From Patescibacteria group bacterium (GTDB lineage Bacteria > Patescibacteriota > Patescibacteriia > JAHIZJ01), in the NCBI GenBank assembly GCA_018814765.1, contig JAHIZJ010000027.1:1-39321 (forward strand): DNA of 39,321 nt, written 5' to 3'. The position numbers and the translations under genes are program-made. Every line of letters starts with the position of its first letter. The stretch's first letter is position 1. Below are positions 7,596-15,271 of the stretch, in pieces. Below the pieces are notes generated by a model. It did no database searches and was not told where the DNA came from. It saw only the letters and a list, made by a program, of their open reading frames with translations.

Positions 7596-7736
7596 CAAAC
7601 CGGTGCTCCCTGTCCCGCACCCAGGGTGGTGCGGGATACCATTGAGCCCCGACGAGATCGCTCTGCGATCTGTCGGGATCCTGGATCCCGAACGGCTCTG
7701 CCGCTTCGGAACATCGGGACTACGGCCACCCCAGAC
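7596..7736 (-). pseudogene. Broken tRNA-His 5' half with two palindromic inserts
   Basis: Three blocks identical to the intact tRNA-His (7596-7608 anticodon/D side, 7639-7647 D-arm, 7721-7736 acceptor and upstream flank) are separated by two insertions. The first (7609-7638) is a hairpin with arms TCCCGCAC/GTGCGGGA. The second (7648-7720) is nested hairpins, including CCCGAC/GTCGGG around AGATCGC/GCGATCT. The homology stops inside the anticodon loop, so this copy has no 3' half. Confidence 0.65.
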
Positions 7737-7790
7737 CCTACTTGCTGTAACGTCTATATTGTAATGGAACTTTAACCAGATGGCAAGATA

Positions 7791-7843
7791 AAAAAATGGT
7801 CCGGAGGAACACTAATCGCGCGAGCGATAGCGTTCCCCGGACC
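7791..7843 (-). terminator. Large hairpin with T-run on the minus strand
   Basis: GGTCCGG...GTTCC and the complementary GGAAC...CCGGACC pair over about 47 bases, with an inner ATCGC/GCGAT stem. On the minus strand it runs into ATTTTTTT, so it can serve as a terminator for the genes upstream (8047-9647). The remaining bases 7844-8046 are GC-rich with small palindromes and no gene that I can support. Confidence 0.55.
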
Positions 7844-8046
7844 GGCCCGGACGGATCCCTTTTTTGGACAAGAACAGGAGCGGGAAACCGCCGGGCAGAC
7901 GAGATCAAAACCGCGTCCAAGGCCGGGTCAAGACCGACTCATGGTGCTACACGGCTGACCTCCCAAAAAGCATTATATAAAGCTAGGATTATGTTATCGT
8001 AAGATAATTATATTGTCAAGGGGGTGTATTGAAAATAGCCGAGTAA

Positions 8047-8670
8047 CTATAGTATAAATTCTTTCCCTGATCCGTGGAAAGTAACTTGATTATCTTTTAC
8101 AACGAAAAACTGTCCGTCAGCAAGTAGTCGGATGGGATATTTGAGATTAGCATATATATTTCTAAAGTTGGGAAGCTTTTCTTCTGTGACGTGGCATTTA
8201 ACCAAGAATGGTACCAATTTCATCGCTGTGAAGTCTGTCAGACCGACTGTGTTCCACTTAGGTTTCAATATTGCATGTTGGTCGATTGACGGACCGGCCA
8301 CATAAGCTCCTGAACTGCTACCGGTATATACACCACCTTGGTCTAGGAATTCTCGGACAACTTGTTCGAATCCACTTTCTCTGATTGCGAGTAGCATGTG
8401 AAAGCCGTTACCGCCGGTTAGATGGACAACGTCTTTATCTTTTAGGGCATGCCTAACCTCGTCCTGATCTTTGCCCTTTATATCATAATCCTCCAGATCC
8501 ATTCCCAACGAAGTCCAGACGCTTGCCCCTCTCTCAATGTAGGTTGTATCCGGAACATCGCGACAGGCAGAAGTAATACGTAAAACCCTGGTTTGATCCG
8601 GGCTCTTGGGAAAATGTTTGGAAAATTCTTTTACGTCTTTATTGGCTGAGGCCAATATTATTGTACCCAT
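8047..8670 (-). CDS. Peptidase E-like serine peptidase (family S51)
   Basis: 207 residues, a little shorter than classic dipeptidase E (about 230). The class I glutamine-amidotransferase-like fold is suggested by LTGGNGFHML (about 84-93) and the nucleophile elbow YTGSSSGAYVAGP with probable catalytic Ser119. Known relatives cleave N-terminal Asp-Xaa dipeptides or act as cyanophycinases; the exact substrate is open. It is cytoplasmic, with no signal peptide. It is the downstream member of a tight minus-strand run with the HAD hydrolase and the coiled-coil protein. Confidence 0.8.
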   Translation of the reverse strand: MGTIILASANKDVKEFSKHFPKSPDQTRVLRITSACRDVPDTTYIERGASVWTSLGMDLEDYDIKGKDQDEVRHALKDKDVVHLTGGNGFHMLLAIRESGFEQVVREFLDQGGVYTGSSSGAYVAGPSIDQHAILKPKWNTVGLTDFTAMKLVPFLVKCHVTEEKLPNFRNIYANLKYPIRLLADGQFFVVKDNQVTFHGSGKEFIL

Positions 8671-8688
8671 AAATCGGTAGTTACGAAA

Positions 8689-9297
8689 TTATTTATTAAC
8701 AGATTTACCTATTTCTGTGTTTATATAACGTCTAACCTGTTCTACATTCCTATAGAGTAACGTGTGAACATGATGTTGTTTAGCGCGCTGTAAATAATTT
8801 TCTTTATTATCAATGAAAAGGATTTCGGTGGGCTTAAAGTATATTTTAGAGAATACAGCATCCCATATTTGGTCTTGTGTTTTACTAAAACCAAGCTTGT
8901 GAGATAACAGCAGTTTATCGAAGTACTCGTTGAAATTAATCTGTTTCTGATAATTTGGAAAGACAGCCCCAAAGTTGTTGGAAAATAAATATATAGTAAA
9001 TTTGCTCCTGAGCGCTTTTATGTAGTCAAGTAATTCTGTGTTGAGTTCGGGGATTGCTCCAAACAAATACTCAAAATCTTTTGGGTTGGCTTCTTTGTCT
9101 AATGAGCCAATAAATTTTTCCAGAAACTGATCAGGAGACAGCTCGTTGCGGGCAAATGGCTGAATGAGTGTGTGAAAAACACCTCTGACTGTTTGCTCGT
9201 CAACCCCAAGAGCTTTGTTTAGCTCTCTACCTAAACAATTTCCCCAGTTCTCTTTTGTACAGACACCGAACCAGTCTATTAATAATGCTTTGATCAT
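8689..9297 (-). CDS. HAD superfamily hydrolase (subfamily IA-like)
   Basis: 202 residues. Motif I is LLIDWFGVC with nucleophile Asp8; the usual second Asp is replaced by Phe, as in many DxFGV members. Motif II LFSNN, a lysine in LGFSKTQ, and motif IV ILFIDNKENYL are present in order. A helical cap lies between motif I and II. Such enzymes remove phosphate from small metabolites; the loss of the second motif I Asp makes the reaction less certain. The start codon overlaps the stop of the upstream gene, indicating translational coupling. Confidence 0.85.
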   Translation of the reverse strand: MIKALLIDWFGVCTKENWGNCLGRELNKALGVDEQTVRGVFHTLIQPFARNELSPDQFLEKFIGSLDKEANPKDFEYLFGAIPELNTELLDYIKALRSKFTIYLFSNNFGAVFPNYQKQINFNEYFDKLLLSHKLGFSKTQDQIWDAVFSKIYFKPTEILFIDNKENYLQRAKQHHVHTLLYRNVEQVRRYINTEIGKSVNK

Positions 9298-9647
9298 TAT
9301 TGTTCAGCTTGGCCGGTTTCCTCTTCTTGTCCAAGCTGAGCTTGTAGTCTTTGCTCTTGAGCACGTAAACTCTCCAGCGTGCTTACATTTGCCCGATCAC
9401 CCATGCCCTCTAGGGTTTTTATCTGGCCTTGAACTGCCTCTAATTCTCCTTGTGCTGCCTCAGTTTCCTCTGCTGTTCTTGGAGGGCGTTCTTGTTGTGA
9501 AGCAAGCCTGTTGGTTTCTTCTGGTGGGGGATATGTTTCTTTGGCTGAGGCAAGCCTGTTGGTTTCTTCAGCAGGTTTTGCGCCCCCTTCTGGATTATCT
9601 GGAGTAAGCCCAGATTCTTGAGCTAATCTATTAGTTTCTCTTCCCAT
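9297..9647 (-). CDS. Coiled-coil protein with three ETNRLA repeats
   Basis: 116 residues starting MGRETNRLAQES; the frame extends upstream through a palindromic repeat, but this Met is the natural start. The hexapeptide ETNRLA occurs three times (residues 4-9, 28-33 and 44-49) with Pro-rich linkers between. From about residue 58 the sequence is Glu/Gln-rich and almost certainly a helical coiled coil (ELEAVQGQIKTLEGM, LRAQEQRLQAQL). No family recognised; it is presumably cytoplasmic. Its stop codon overlaps the start of the HAD gene. Confidence 0.65.
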   Translation of the reverse strand: MGRETNRLAQESGLTPDNPEGGAKPAEETNRLASAKETYPPPEETNRLASQQERPPRTAEETEAAQGELEAVQGQIKTLEGMGDRANVSTLESLRAQEQRLQAQLGQEEETGQAEQ

Positions 9648-9690
9648 GTTTTTGTAGTTAGATAATAAGATACTATATATTAGTTTTTTA

Positions 9691-9772
9691 TAGACTGTCG
9701 AATCAAGCCTGCCTGCATACCTTCGGCATGTAAACCGGCAGGCAAGCTGGATAGTGACAATGGGTAGAACCC
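9691..9772. repeat. Palindromic interspersed repeat, copy A
   Basis: Begins TAGACTGTCGAATCAAGC and ends GGATAGTGACAATGGG, with an inner GCCTGCC/GGCAGGC hairpin. It shares both ends with the copies at 10171 and 10243. Confidence 0.7.
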
Positions 9773-9792
9773 TAAAAGCCACAACGATTGTC

Positions 9793-9815
9793 ATTGTCGA
9801 GTTTAACTCGACAAT
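9793..9815. repeat. Short perfect palindrome forming the 3' end of the GIY-YIG gene
   Basis: ATTGTCGAGTT, one base, then its exact complement. The stop codon and the last residues (GLSS) of the neighbouring GIY-YIG gene are read from it. Confidence 0.75.
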
Positions 9816-10117
9816 CCAGAAATTCCACCAAACCAATCTTCAGCTAAATCAAGCCAGTTGGGATTTGAATTCTCTATTAGAGCTAACTTCCACTCACGAT
9901 TCCAGCCCTTTAGTTGTTTCTCACGACGGATTGCCTCAGCCACATCATCGGTTTCTTCAAAGTAAACAAGCCTATTAACATTGTACTCTTCCGTGAAGCC
10001 TTTGTTGAATTTTGTTTTGTGTTCATATGCTCGTCGCTCAAGGTCGTTGGTTACACCGATGTATAATGTTCCATTGCGTTGGCTGGCGAGGATATAAACA
10101 TAGTAGGTTCGTGACAT
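9803..10117 (-). CDS. GIY-YIG domain endonuclease-like protein (UPF0213/YhbQ type)
   Basis: 104 residues starting MSRTYYVYILASQRNG; the upstream extension to 10222 reads through a palindromic repeat and is rejected. The GIY-YIG core is seen as YYVYIL...TLYIGVTNDLERRAYEH, with the conserved Arg in LERR and Glu in the AIRREKQLKGWNREWK segment. Small single-domain members of this family are widespread and poorly understood, though the fold is a DNA-cleaving one. The C-terminal GLSS-stop is supplied by a palindrome, so the original end of the gene was probably replaced. Confidence 0.85.
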   Translation of the reverse strand: MSRTYYVYILASQRNGTLYIGVTNDLERRAYEHKTKFNKGFTEEYNVNRLVYFEETDDVAEAIRREKQLKGWNREWKLALIENSNPNWLDLAEDWFGGISGLSS

Positions 10118-10170
10118 ATGACGGGCGGTAAATATTAAATATAACCCGTCATGTTTTTTGTCTTTATTTC

Positions 10171-10224
10171 TAGGCTGTCCGATCAAGCCTGTCTGCCGAC
10201 AAGGCAGGTTGGATAGTGACATAG
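10171..10224. repeat. Palindromic interspersed repeat, copy B
   Basis: TAGGCTGTCCGATCAAGC on the left and TTGGATAGTGACATAGG on the right enclose a GCCTGTCTGCC/GGCAGG hairpin. It is aligned end to end with copies A and C. Confidence 0.7.
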
Positions 10225-10242
10225 GACGTTTGTTTGTTTTTC

Positions 10243-10285
10243 TAGACTATCGAATCGAGTTCGATAGTGACATTGAGTGGTACCC
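10243..10285. repeat. Palindromic interspersed repeat, copy C (short form)
   Basis: TAGACTATCGAATCGAG is followed directly by TTCGATAGTGACATTG, i.e. the same outer arms without the inner GC-rich hairpin. ACTATCGAA and TTCGATAGT are exact complements. Confidence 0.7.
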
Positions 10286-10311
10286 TCGAGAGCCTGCCCG
10301 CCTGACTCGTC

Positions 10312-10386
10312 TGGTGTCCCCAGTAGGAATCGAACCTACATCTAGGGCTTAGAAGGCCCTCGTTCTATCCGTTGAACTATAGGGAC
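10312..10386 (-). tRNA. tRNA-Arg (TCT anticodon)
   Basis: Cloverleaf on the minus strand: acceptor GTCCCTA/TGGGGAC, D-stem GTTC/GAAC, anticodon stem AGGGC/GCCCT with loop CTTCTAA (anticodon TCT), T-stem GTAGG/CCTAC, discriminator A and an encoded CCA. An imperfect inverted repeat (CCCGCCTGACTCG on one side, CGAGTTGGGCGGG on the other) brackets it. Confidence 0.93.
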
Positions 10387-10405
10387 CTCAGGCGAGTTGG
10401 GCGGG

Positions 10406-10440
10406 GAAGGCCGCTGTTCTATCCGTTGAGCTACAGGGGC
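10406..10440 (-). pseudogene. Truncated tRNA 5' half (Arg-like)
   Basis: The minus strand reads as acceptor 5' strand GCCCCTG, D-arm GCTC/GAAC and anticodon 5' stem ending CTTC, then stops being tRNA-like inside the anticodon loop. The D-arm closely resembles the adjacent tRNA-Arg. No 3' half is seen nearby. Confidence 0.6.
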
Positions 10441-10526
10441 ATAAGTAAGTATGTTGTCAAGCTACGCTTGATCCGGCATAGCCGGAAACTACAGAGACAA
10501 GAAATGTGTTAATAAATATACGATGA

Positions 10527-11492
10527 TTATGATTTATCGTCAACGCCTTTGTCTTTTTTAGGACGACCACGTTTACGCGCGTGGAAAGCATTATAAACAT
10601 CTTTTAGCTGTTGATTAGTAATGTGGGTGTATATCTGTGTGGTGGTGATCGAAGCGTGACCCAAGAGTGATTGAACAGAGCGAATGTCTGCTCCACTGGT
10701 CAGAAGATCGGTGGCATAGGAGTGCCTTAACACATGAGGTGTAATTCGTTTGGTAATGCCGACTGACTTGGCGTAGTATTGTACCAAGCGCTGAATACTT
10801 CTAGGGGTTAAGTGTTTGGTGTCGTTTGATTTGTTGGCAGCTCGATCATGTCTGACAAAGAGGGCCAGTGAAGCATCTTGGCGTGCATCCAGATATTGTT
10901 TAAGCCAATACTTTGCCTGGTTAGATAGAAAGACTAAGCGCAACTTACTTCCTTTGCCACGGACAGTGAAGTCGTCTTTTTTCAGGTTGATCTGGTCTTG
11001 TGTCAGATTGGCTAGCTCAGAGACACGTAAACCGGTTGAAAAAAGGAGCTCGAGGATAGCCTTGTCACGTTTTTGAATGATTGGTGGCTCTTTTGACTTT
11101 AGCGGAGCTTCGAGAAAACGCTCCAGATCTTCCCCTTCGAGAAAGGTAACCTGACGATCTGGCATCTTGGCCAGCTCTATCTTTTCCGGGGCTAGAGCCT
11201 TGATATCACGTTTAGCTAAATATTTTAGGAACGAACGCAGAGCAATCAAATAGTAATTCTGGGTACTTTTATTAAGTGGTTCTTTGCGCTGGTTCTCTTG
11301 GCGATTTAACCAAAGGCGATATTTTCTCACAACTTCAATTTCTAGATCGTCAGCGGTTTTGATTTTTGAAAACTCCAAGAATCTATTCAAGTATGATTTG
11401 TAATTCCTTTTTGTGGCTAAGCTACAGTTTCTTTCAATTTCCAGATGATCCAGGAATTCTTTGATGAGTTGTTTGAGAGAAGGTGAGGTCAT
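10527..11492 (-). CDS. Tyrosine recombinase (XerC/XerD-like)
   Basis: 321 residues with the core-binding domain at about 5-110 and catalytic domain at about 118-300. All catalytic residues are visible: Arg156 (GLRVSEL), Lys183 (GKGSK), His253 and Arg256 (HVLRHS), His279 (LGHAS) and Tyr288 (QIYTH). The length fits a Xer chromosome-dimer resolvase plus a short basic tail (KRGRPKKDK). It lies next to a tRNA-Arg gene with a broken tRNA half, a setting also typical of integrases, so a mobile-element role is possible. The divergent promoter at 11532 serves the gene on the other side. Confidence 0.88.
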   Translation of the reverse strand: MTSPSLKQLIKEFLDHLEIERNCSLATKRNYKSYLNRFLEFSKIKTADDLEIEVVRKYRLWLNRQENQRKEPLNKSTQNYYLIALRSFLKYLAKRDIKALAPEKIELAKMPDRQVTFLEGEDLERFLEAPLKSKEPPIIQKRDKAILELLFSTGLRVSELANLTQDQINLKKDDFTVRGKGSKLRLVFLSNQAKYWLKQYLDARQDASLALFVRHDRAANKSNDTKHLTPRSIQRLVQYYAKSVGITKRITPHVLRHSYATDLLTSGADIRSVQSLLGHASITTTQIYTHITNQQLKDVYNAFHARKRGRPKKDKGVDDKS

Positions 11493-11531
11493 AAGGATAT
11501 TTTACGACACTATGTAATATATTTCAAGGGG

Positions 11532-11560
11532 TTGCAAAAAGCTAATAAATAAGGTATAAT
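11532..11560 (+). promoter_or_regulatory. Promoter for the giant exported protein genes
   Basis: TTGCAA, 17 bases, TATAAT. The leader of about 120 bases ends in GGTATTTTTTTAT, and no ribosome binding site is visible before the start codon. Confidence 0.7.
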
Positions 11561-11690
11561 AACAGGGTAAATGACTATTTATTAAGCTTTTATTATGATC
11601 CATGTGGTTGACAAAGCGAATAAAACAAAAAACAAAACAATATTACACATAAGCTATTCTAGTACCACCTAAAGAGCGGTATTTTTTTAT

Positions 11691-14600
11691 ATGAACCCTA
11701 TGGCTACAAAAACCAAGATCACGACCAATACTTTTACCAAAGTGTTCATTTATATTACCGGTGGAATGTTTGTTGTAACTGCGGGTTTCGGGATTTACCT
11801 TTCGGGAAATATTAAAGTATTCAACAAAGAGGCTGCTATTAAAGAATCAGGGGCAGCGAACTCCGCTCATTCAAGAAATGTTAGTAGTATTTCTTCAGAC
11901 CGCGTACTGGTAGCCTATAGTGCTGATTGGCCCGAAGACCTAGATAATAATGGAACACAAGACTCGTTGCAGGTTGCCGAGTACTATATGCAGAGGCGAG
12001 GAATCCCAATAGAGAATATTATCAGTCTTCCCATCACAGACGTTACAAGTTACAACCGTTTTCAACTTTCTTATGATAGATTGCATGACGAGATAATAAC
12101 TCCGTTAAAAGAGAAGCTGGCAATTCTTGGTCCCTCCAATATTGATGTGATACTTCTTTGCTATGGCCTACCATATAAAACAGTAGCGTACGCCGGTACA
12201 GACCCACTTACGGTTAGTGTAGATAATGCGGTTATGGGATTATATCGTCTGGTTCCAGAGGTTGACCTATTTAAAGATAACAACCCTTATTTTGAAGTGA
12301 GCCCGATTTTTAACTTACCAGACAAAGGGCACTTTAATCATGATGACTACAAGTATGGTGGTCAAACAATGTACCTGGTCTCTCGTCTCGATGGACCAAA
12401 CGGAGTTACCGGTACGCTTGAGCTTATTGACCAGGCGCTCTATGGGGAGCAATACATATCAGCTCAAGATGGATACTATAATGGTATTGGCTATGCAGAC
12501 AGCTATGGTGAGTTTGGCGGAGATGAAGGACTGGCAAACGATCCGGCAGTGCAGAATGGCTGGTACAGTACGGTTAACGATGCCGCAAAGAATATTGCCT
12601 GGACTGAACATTTCGTTGTTGAAGGAGAATTTCCCCTGAAGTGGGAAGTTACAAGCAATGAAATCGGAGAGCCGGGCGCAGAATATTCTGATAGCAGCTC
12701 AGCCGAAGAATCACCGGAACAGCCATTGTTTTATGGCGGGTGGTATGTGATGAATGAGGACGTCTGGGATTGGCTACCGGGTTCATTGGGAATTGATTTG
12801 AATAGCTATTCGCTGTCTGATTTAAAAACTGGCACAGGCTATATGGGCGAAGGCTTGGTCCGTGGTTTAACAGGCACATCAGGGGTGATCAACGAGCCCT
12901 ATGTAAATGGTCATGCTCGTCCGCATATATTTATGGCATACATTGTGAGGGGGTATCCATTTGTCGAAGCGGCTATGTTAGCAACCCCTTATTTGGGATG
13001 GATGGCCGTAAATATTGGCGATCCGCTCTATACTCCATTAGCAGCAGATAAACCTCTTATATATGATACACAGGAGCCTGTAATCAGCAGTGGTTATCCT
13101 GTTCTGATCGGAGAGATTGATTCCGGATCAAGGGTGGTAAGTGTAAAAGTTGATGACTCTCCTGAACCTGAGGTGGTGAAAGTAAGTATCGACTATGGTG
13201 TTGACACAGACTATGAGGTGACCGTTGATTCAGGTCCAGGATATTTCCGCCGCCATGAAATTACTTTGCCAGACATTGATGCAGATACAATATATCATTA
13301 TCGCCTTACGCTAGAGGATCCGGTTGGAAATATAACAGTGAGTGATGATTACAACTTTAGTAATGTGTCCATTCCGGCCATCGAGAGCGTAAAAGCCAAT
13401 CAGATAAATGAAATAGATGTAGCTTTCAGCGAAACAATGGATCGGGTCAGCGCAGAGACAGTCTCAAATTACTCTATTGATCAAGGTATTACCGTTTCCT
13501 CTGCCTCGCTTAGTTCCGATGAAAGGACGGTTACACTATCCACCGCTCCGTTAACACCGGGTACAATTTATACTCTGACAGTTAATAATGTGGCTGACCT
13601 AGCGGGACACCCCGTTAATCCGAACACTCAAGCAACGTTTTTTTACGCAGCTAGAGTGTATAGGTCTGTCGGTCCGGGTAATACAGCCGCACTGGCCATA
13701 GGTGCAAGTAACGCACTAAGCATTTCAAATTTCACGGCATCATTTATTTTACCTTTACCAGATAATGTAGGAGTAGGTGATGCTATCCAGTACGATTCTA
13801 GTGGCGATGGAATTATCGACACCATAGCTTTTATTAGTAGCCGTATCTCATCTACCGAATACGTATTAACAAATTCTCTGGGTGGTACACCGGACCAGGT
13901 ATCAGGAGACAGTGACTGGTCGATATTTCGAGCTTATACTTCATTAACTAACGCTGAAAGTGGCTCTGAAAACAGCGGTATCGACTCGTCTGTAAGTGAT
14001 TTTGATAGCTGGACTGATGGAAAAGACTTAGTATCTGCTGGAGAGATTAGGATGATTGCTTGTTATGCTGATGCTATCGATACCGAACGAGTCGATGTAA
14101 ATGGTTGGACCACAAGCCAAGAAGCCTATCTGAAGATTTTTGCTCCGGTGGCTCCTAACGAGGTGGGTGTGACTCAACGTCATAATGGAATTGCCAATGA
14201 ACAGGGGTATAAGATTACCAATGGTACAAACTGGCAGGCAGTTATTAAGGTTTCCAGTAATAATGTTCAAATTGAAGGATTGTGGGTTGAATCAACCGGA
14301 GATAACTGTAAAGGGATTTCTACAAGTGCACACATAACCGATACAAAAATCTTTGGAAACTTAGTGTCTTCAGTTGCTATAAATCCAGGTCTAAACTCCA
14401 ATGTTGGAATATCTATGGAAACAGCGGACCAAGGGCATTCTACATATGTAACGAATAATATTGTTATCGGATATGGAACAGGTATCTATGTTAAGGGTAG
14501 TTGGGATAGTTTTGCCAATTTTTTTATATACAATAATACTGCCGTGAGAAATATTAACGGTGTTAAATGCTATCATGGGGCCGATAATGGTAGCTTTATC

Positions 14601-15251
14601 TTTAAAAATAATCTTGTAGCTGATAATACTTCAGCAGATTGGTATCAGGCTAGTGTAAGTACGGGCTCTACTCACAATTCATCCAGTGATGACACAGTAC
14701 CCGAGGAAGGAATATATTACGCCGATGCCGTGGTGACATTTATTGATGAAAGTAATAATAACTATCACCTTGATACTTTAGACACAGGCGCTAAGGACAA
14801 AGGAACTAATTTGTCCGAAGACGAGTATTATGCTTTTAGTGTCGATGTTGACGTTGAGGGTCGAACCGGCATTTGGGACATTGGTGCAGATGAGGCCCTG
14901 GGAGGGCAGATAAATCAACCGCCAAGCGTGGATGCGGGATATAATCAGGAGATAACTTGGCCTATAGTAACAGTGAGCCTTGATGGAACAGTTGATGATG
15001 ATAATTTACCAGCTGTAGCGACTCTGTGGGAGAAAGTTGGAGGAGATGGTGAGGTAAGCTTTGGTGATCCAAGTGCAATAGATACGACCGCATCGTTTAG
15101 TGAGGCAGGTGCTTATGAGTTAAGGCTGACCGCAGATGATGGTGAGTTTCAGATAAGCGATATTGTTACTATCATTGTGCACGAAGCCCCTACGCCAGGT
15201 GGTTCACCGGTGATGTTAAAAGAGGTGTTTCATTATATCTTTCAGGATTAG
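11691..15251 (+). CDS. Giant exported multidomain protein with TIGR03790-like domain
   Basis: 1186 residues. A lysine/threonine-rich start and one hydrophobic segment (about 17-38) form a signal-anchor. Residues about 65-460 resemble the TIGR03790 family (SDRVLVAYSADWPED, QVAEYYMQRRGIPIENI, DVILLCYGLPYKT, then ATPYLGWMAVNIGDPLYTP). Next come Ig-like segments, including a Big_5-like one with IDVAFSETMD and GTIYTLTVNNVADLAG. A right-handed beta-helix-like stretch follows (about 850-1000), and a PKD/REJ-like domain lies near the end (PPSVDAGYNQEI...). The function is unknown; it is probably a cell-surface protein. The anchor closely matches that of the next gene. No Shine-Dalgarno site is evident, and ATG at 11700 is an alternative start. 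Confidence 0.8.
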   Translation: MNPMATKTKITTNTFTKVFIYITGGMFVVTAGFGIYLSGNIKVFNKEAAIKESGAANSAHSRNVSSISSDRVLVAYSADWPEDLDNNGTQDSLQVAEYYMQRRGIPIENIISLPITDVTSYNRFQLSYDRLHDEIITPLKEKLAILGPSNIDVILLCYGLPYKTVAYAGTDPLTVSVDNAVMGLYRLVPEVDLFKDNNPYFEVSPIFNLPDKGHFNHDDYKYGGQTMYLVSRLDGPNGVTGTLELIDQALYGEQYISAQDGYYNGIGYADSYGEFGGDEGLANDPAVQNGWYSTVNDAAKNIAWTEHFVVEGEFPLKWEVTSNEIGEPGAEYSDSSSAEESPEQPLFYGGWYVMNEDVWDWLPGSLGIDLNSYSLSDLKTGTGYMGEGLVRGLTGTSGVINEPYVNGHARPHIFMAYIVRGYPFVEAAMLATPYLGWMAVNIGDPLYTPLAADKPLIYDTQEPVISSGYPVLIGEIDSGSRVVSVKVDDSPEPEVVKVSIDYGVDTDYEVTVDSGPGYFRRHEITLPDIDADTIYHYRLTLEDPVGNITVSDDYNFSNVSIPAIESVKANQINEIDVAFSETMDRVSAETVSNYSIDQGITVSSASLSSDERTVTLSTAPLTPGTIYTLTVNNVADLAGHPVNPNTQATFFYAARVYRSVGPGNTAALAIGASNALSISNFTASFILPLPDNVGVGDAIQYDSSGDGIIDTIAFISSRISSTEYVLTNSLGGTPDQVSGDSDWSIFRAYTSLTNAESGSENSGIDSSVSDFDSWTDGKDLVSAGEIRMIACYADAIDTERVDVNGWTTSQEAYLKIFAPVAPNEVGVTQRHNGIANEQGYKITNGTNWQAVIKVSSNNVQIEGLWVESTGDNCKGISTSAHITDTKIFGNLVSSVAINPGLNSNVGISMETADQGHSTYVTNNIVIGYGTGIYVKGSWDSFANFFIYNNTAVRNINGVKCYHGADNGSFIFKNNLVADNTSADWYQASVSTGSTHNSSSDDTVPEEGIYYADAVVTFIDESNNNYHLDTLDTGAKDKGTNLSEDEYYAFSVDVDVEGRTGIWDIGADEALGGQINQPPSVDAGYNQEITWPIVTVSLDGTVDDDNLPAVATLWEKVGGDGEVSFGDPSAIDTTASFSEAGAYELRLTADDGEFQISDIVTIIVHEAPTPGGSPVMLKEVFHYIFQD

Positions 15252-15271
15252 TTAAAAATACAAAAATTATT

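Noticed and set aside
7578-7775. Short frames across the tRNA-His fragments
   Set aside because: They are translations of broken tRNA and hairpin DNA.
9648-9836. N-terminal extension of the coiled-coil protein
   Set aside because: It would translate a palindromic repeat; MGRETNRLA is the natural start.
10118-10222. N-terminal extension of the GIY-YIG protein
   Set aside because: It would read through palindromic repeat copy B, and the domain starts at MSRTYYVYIL.
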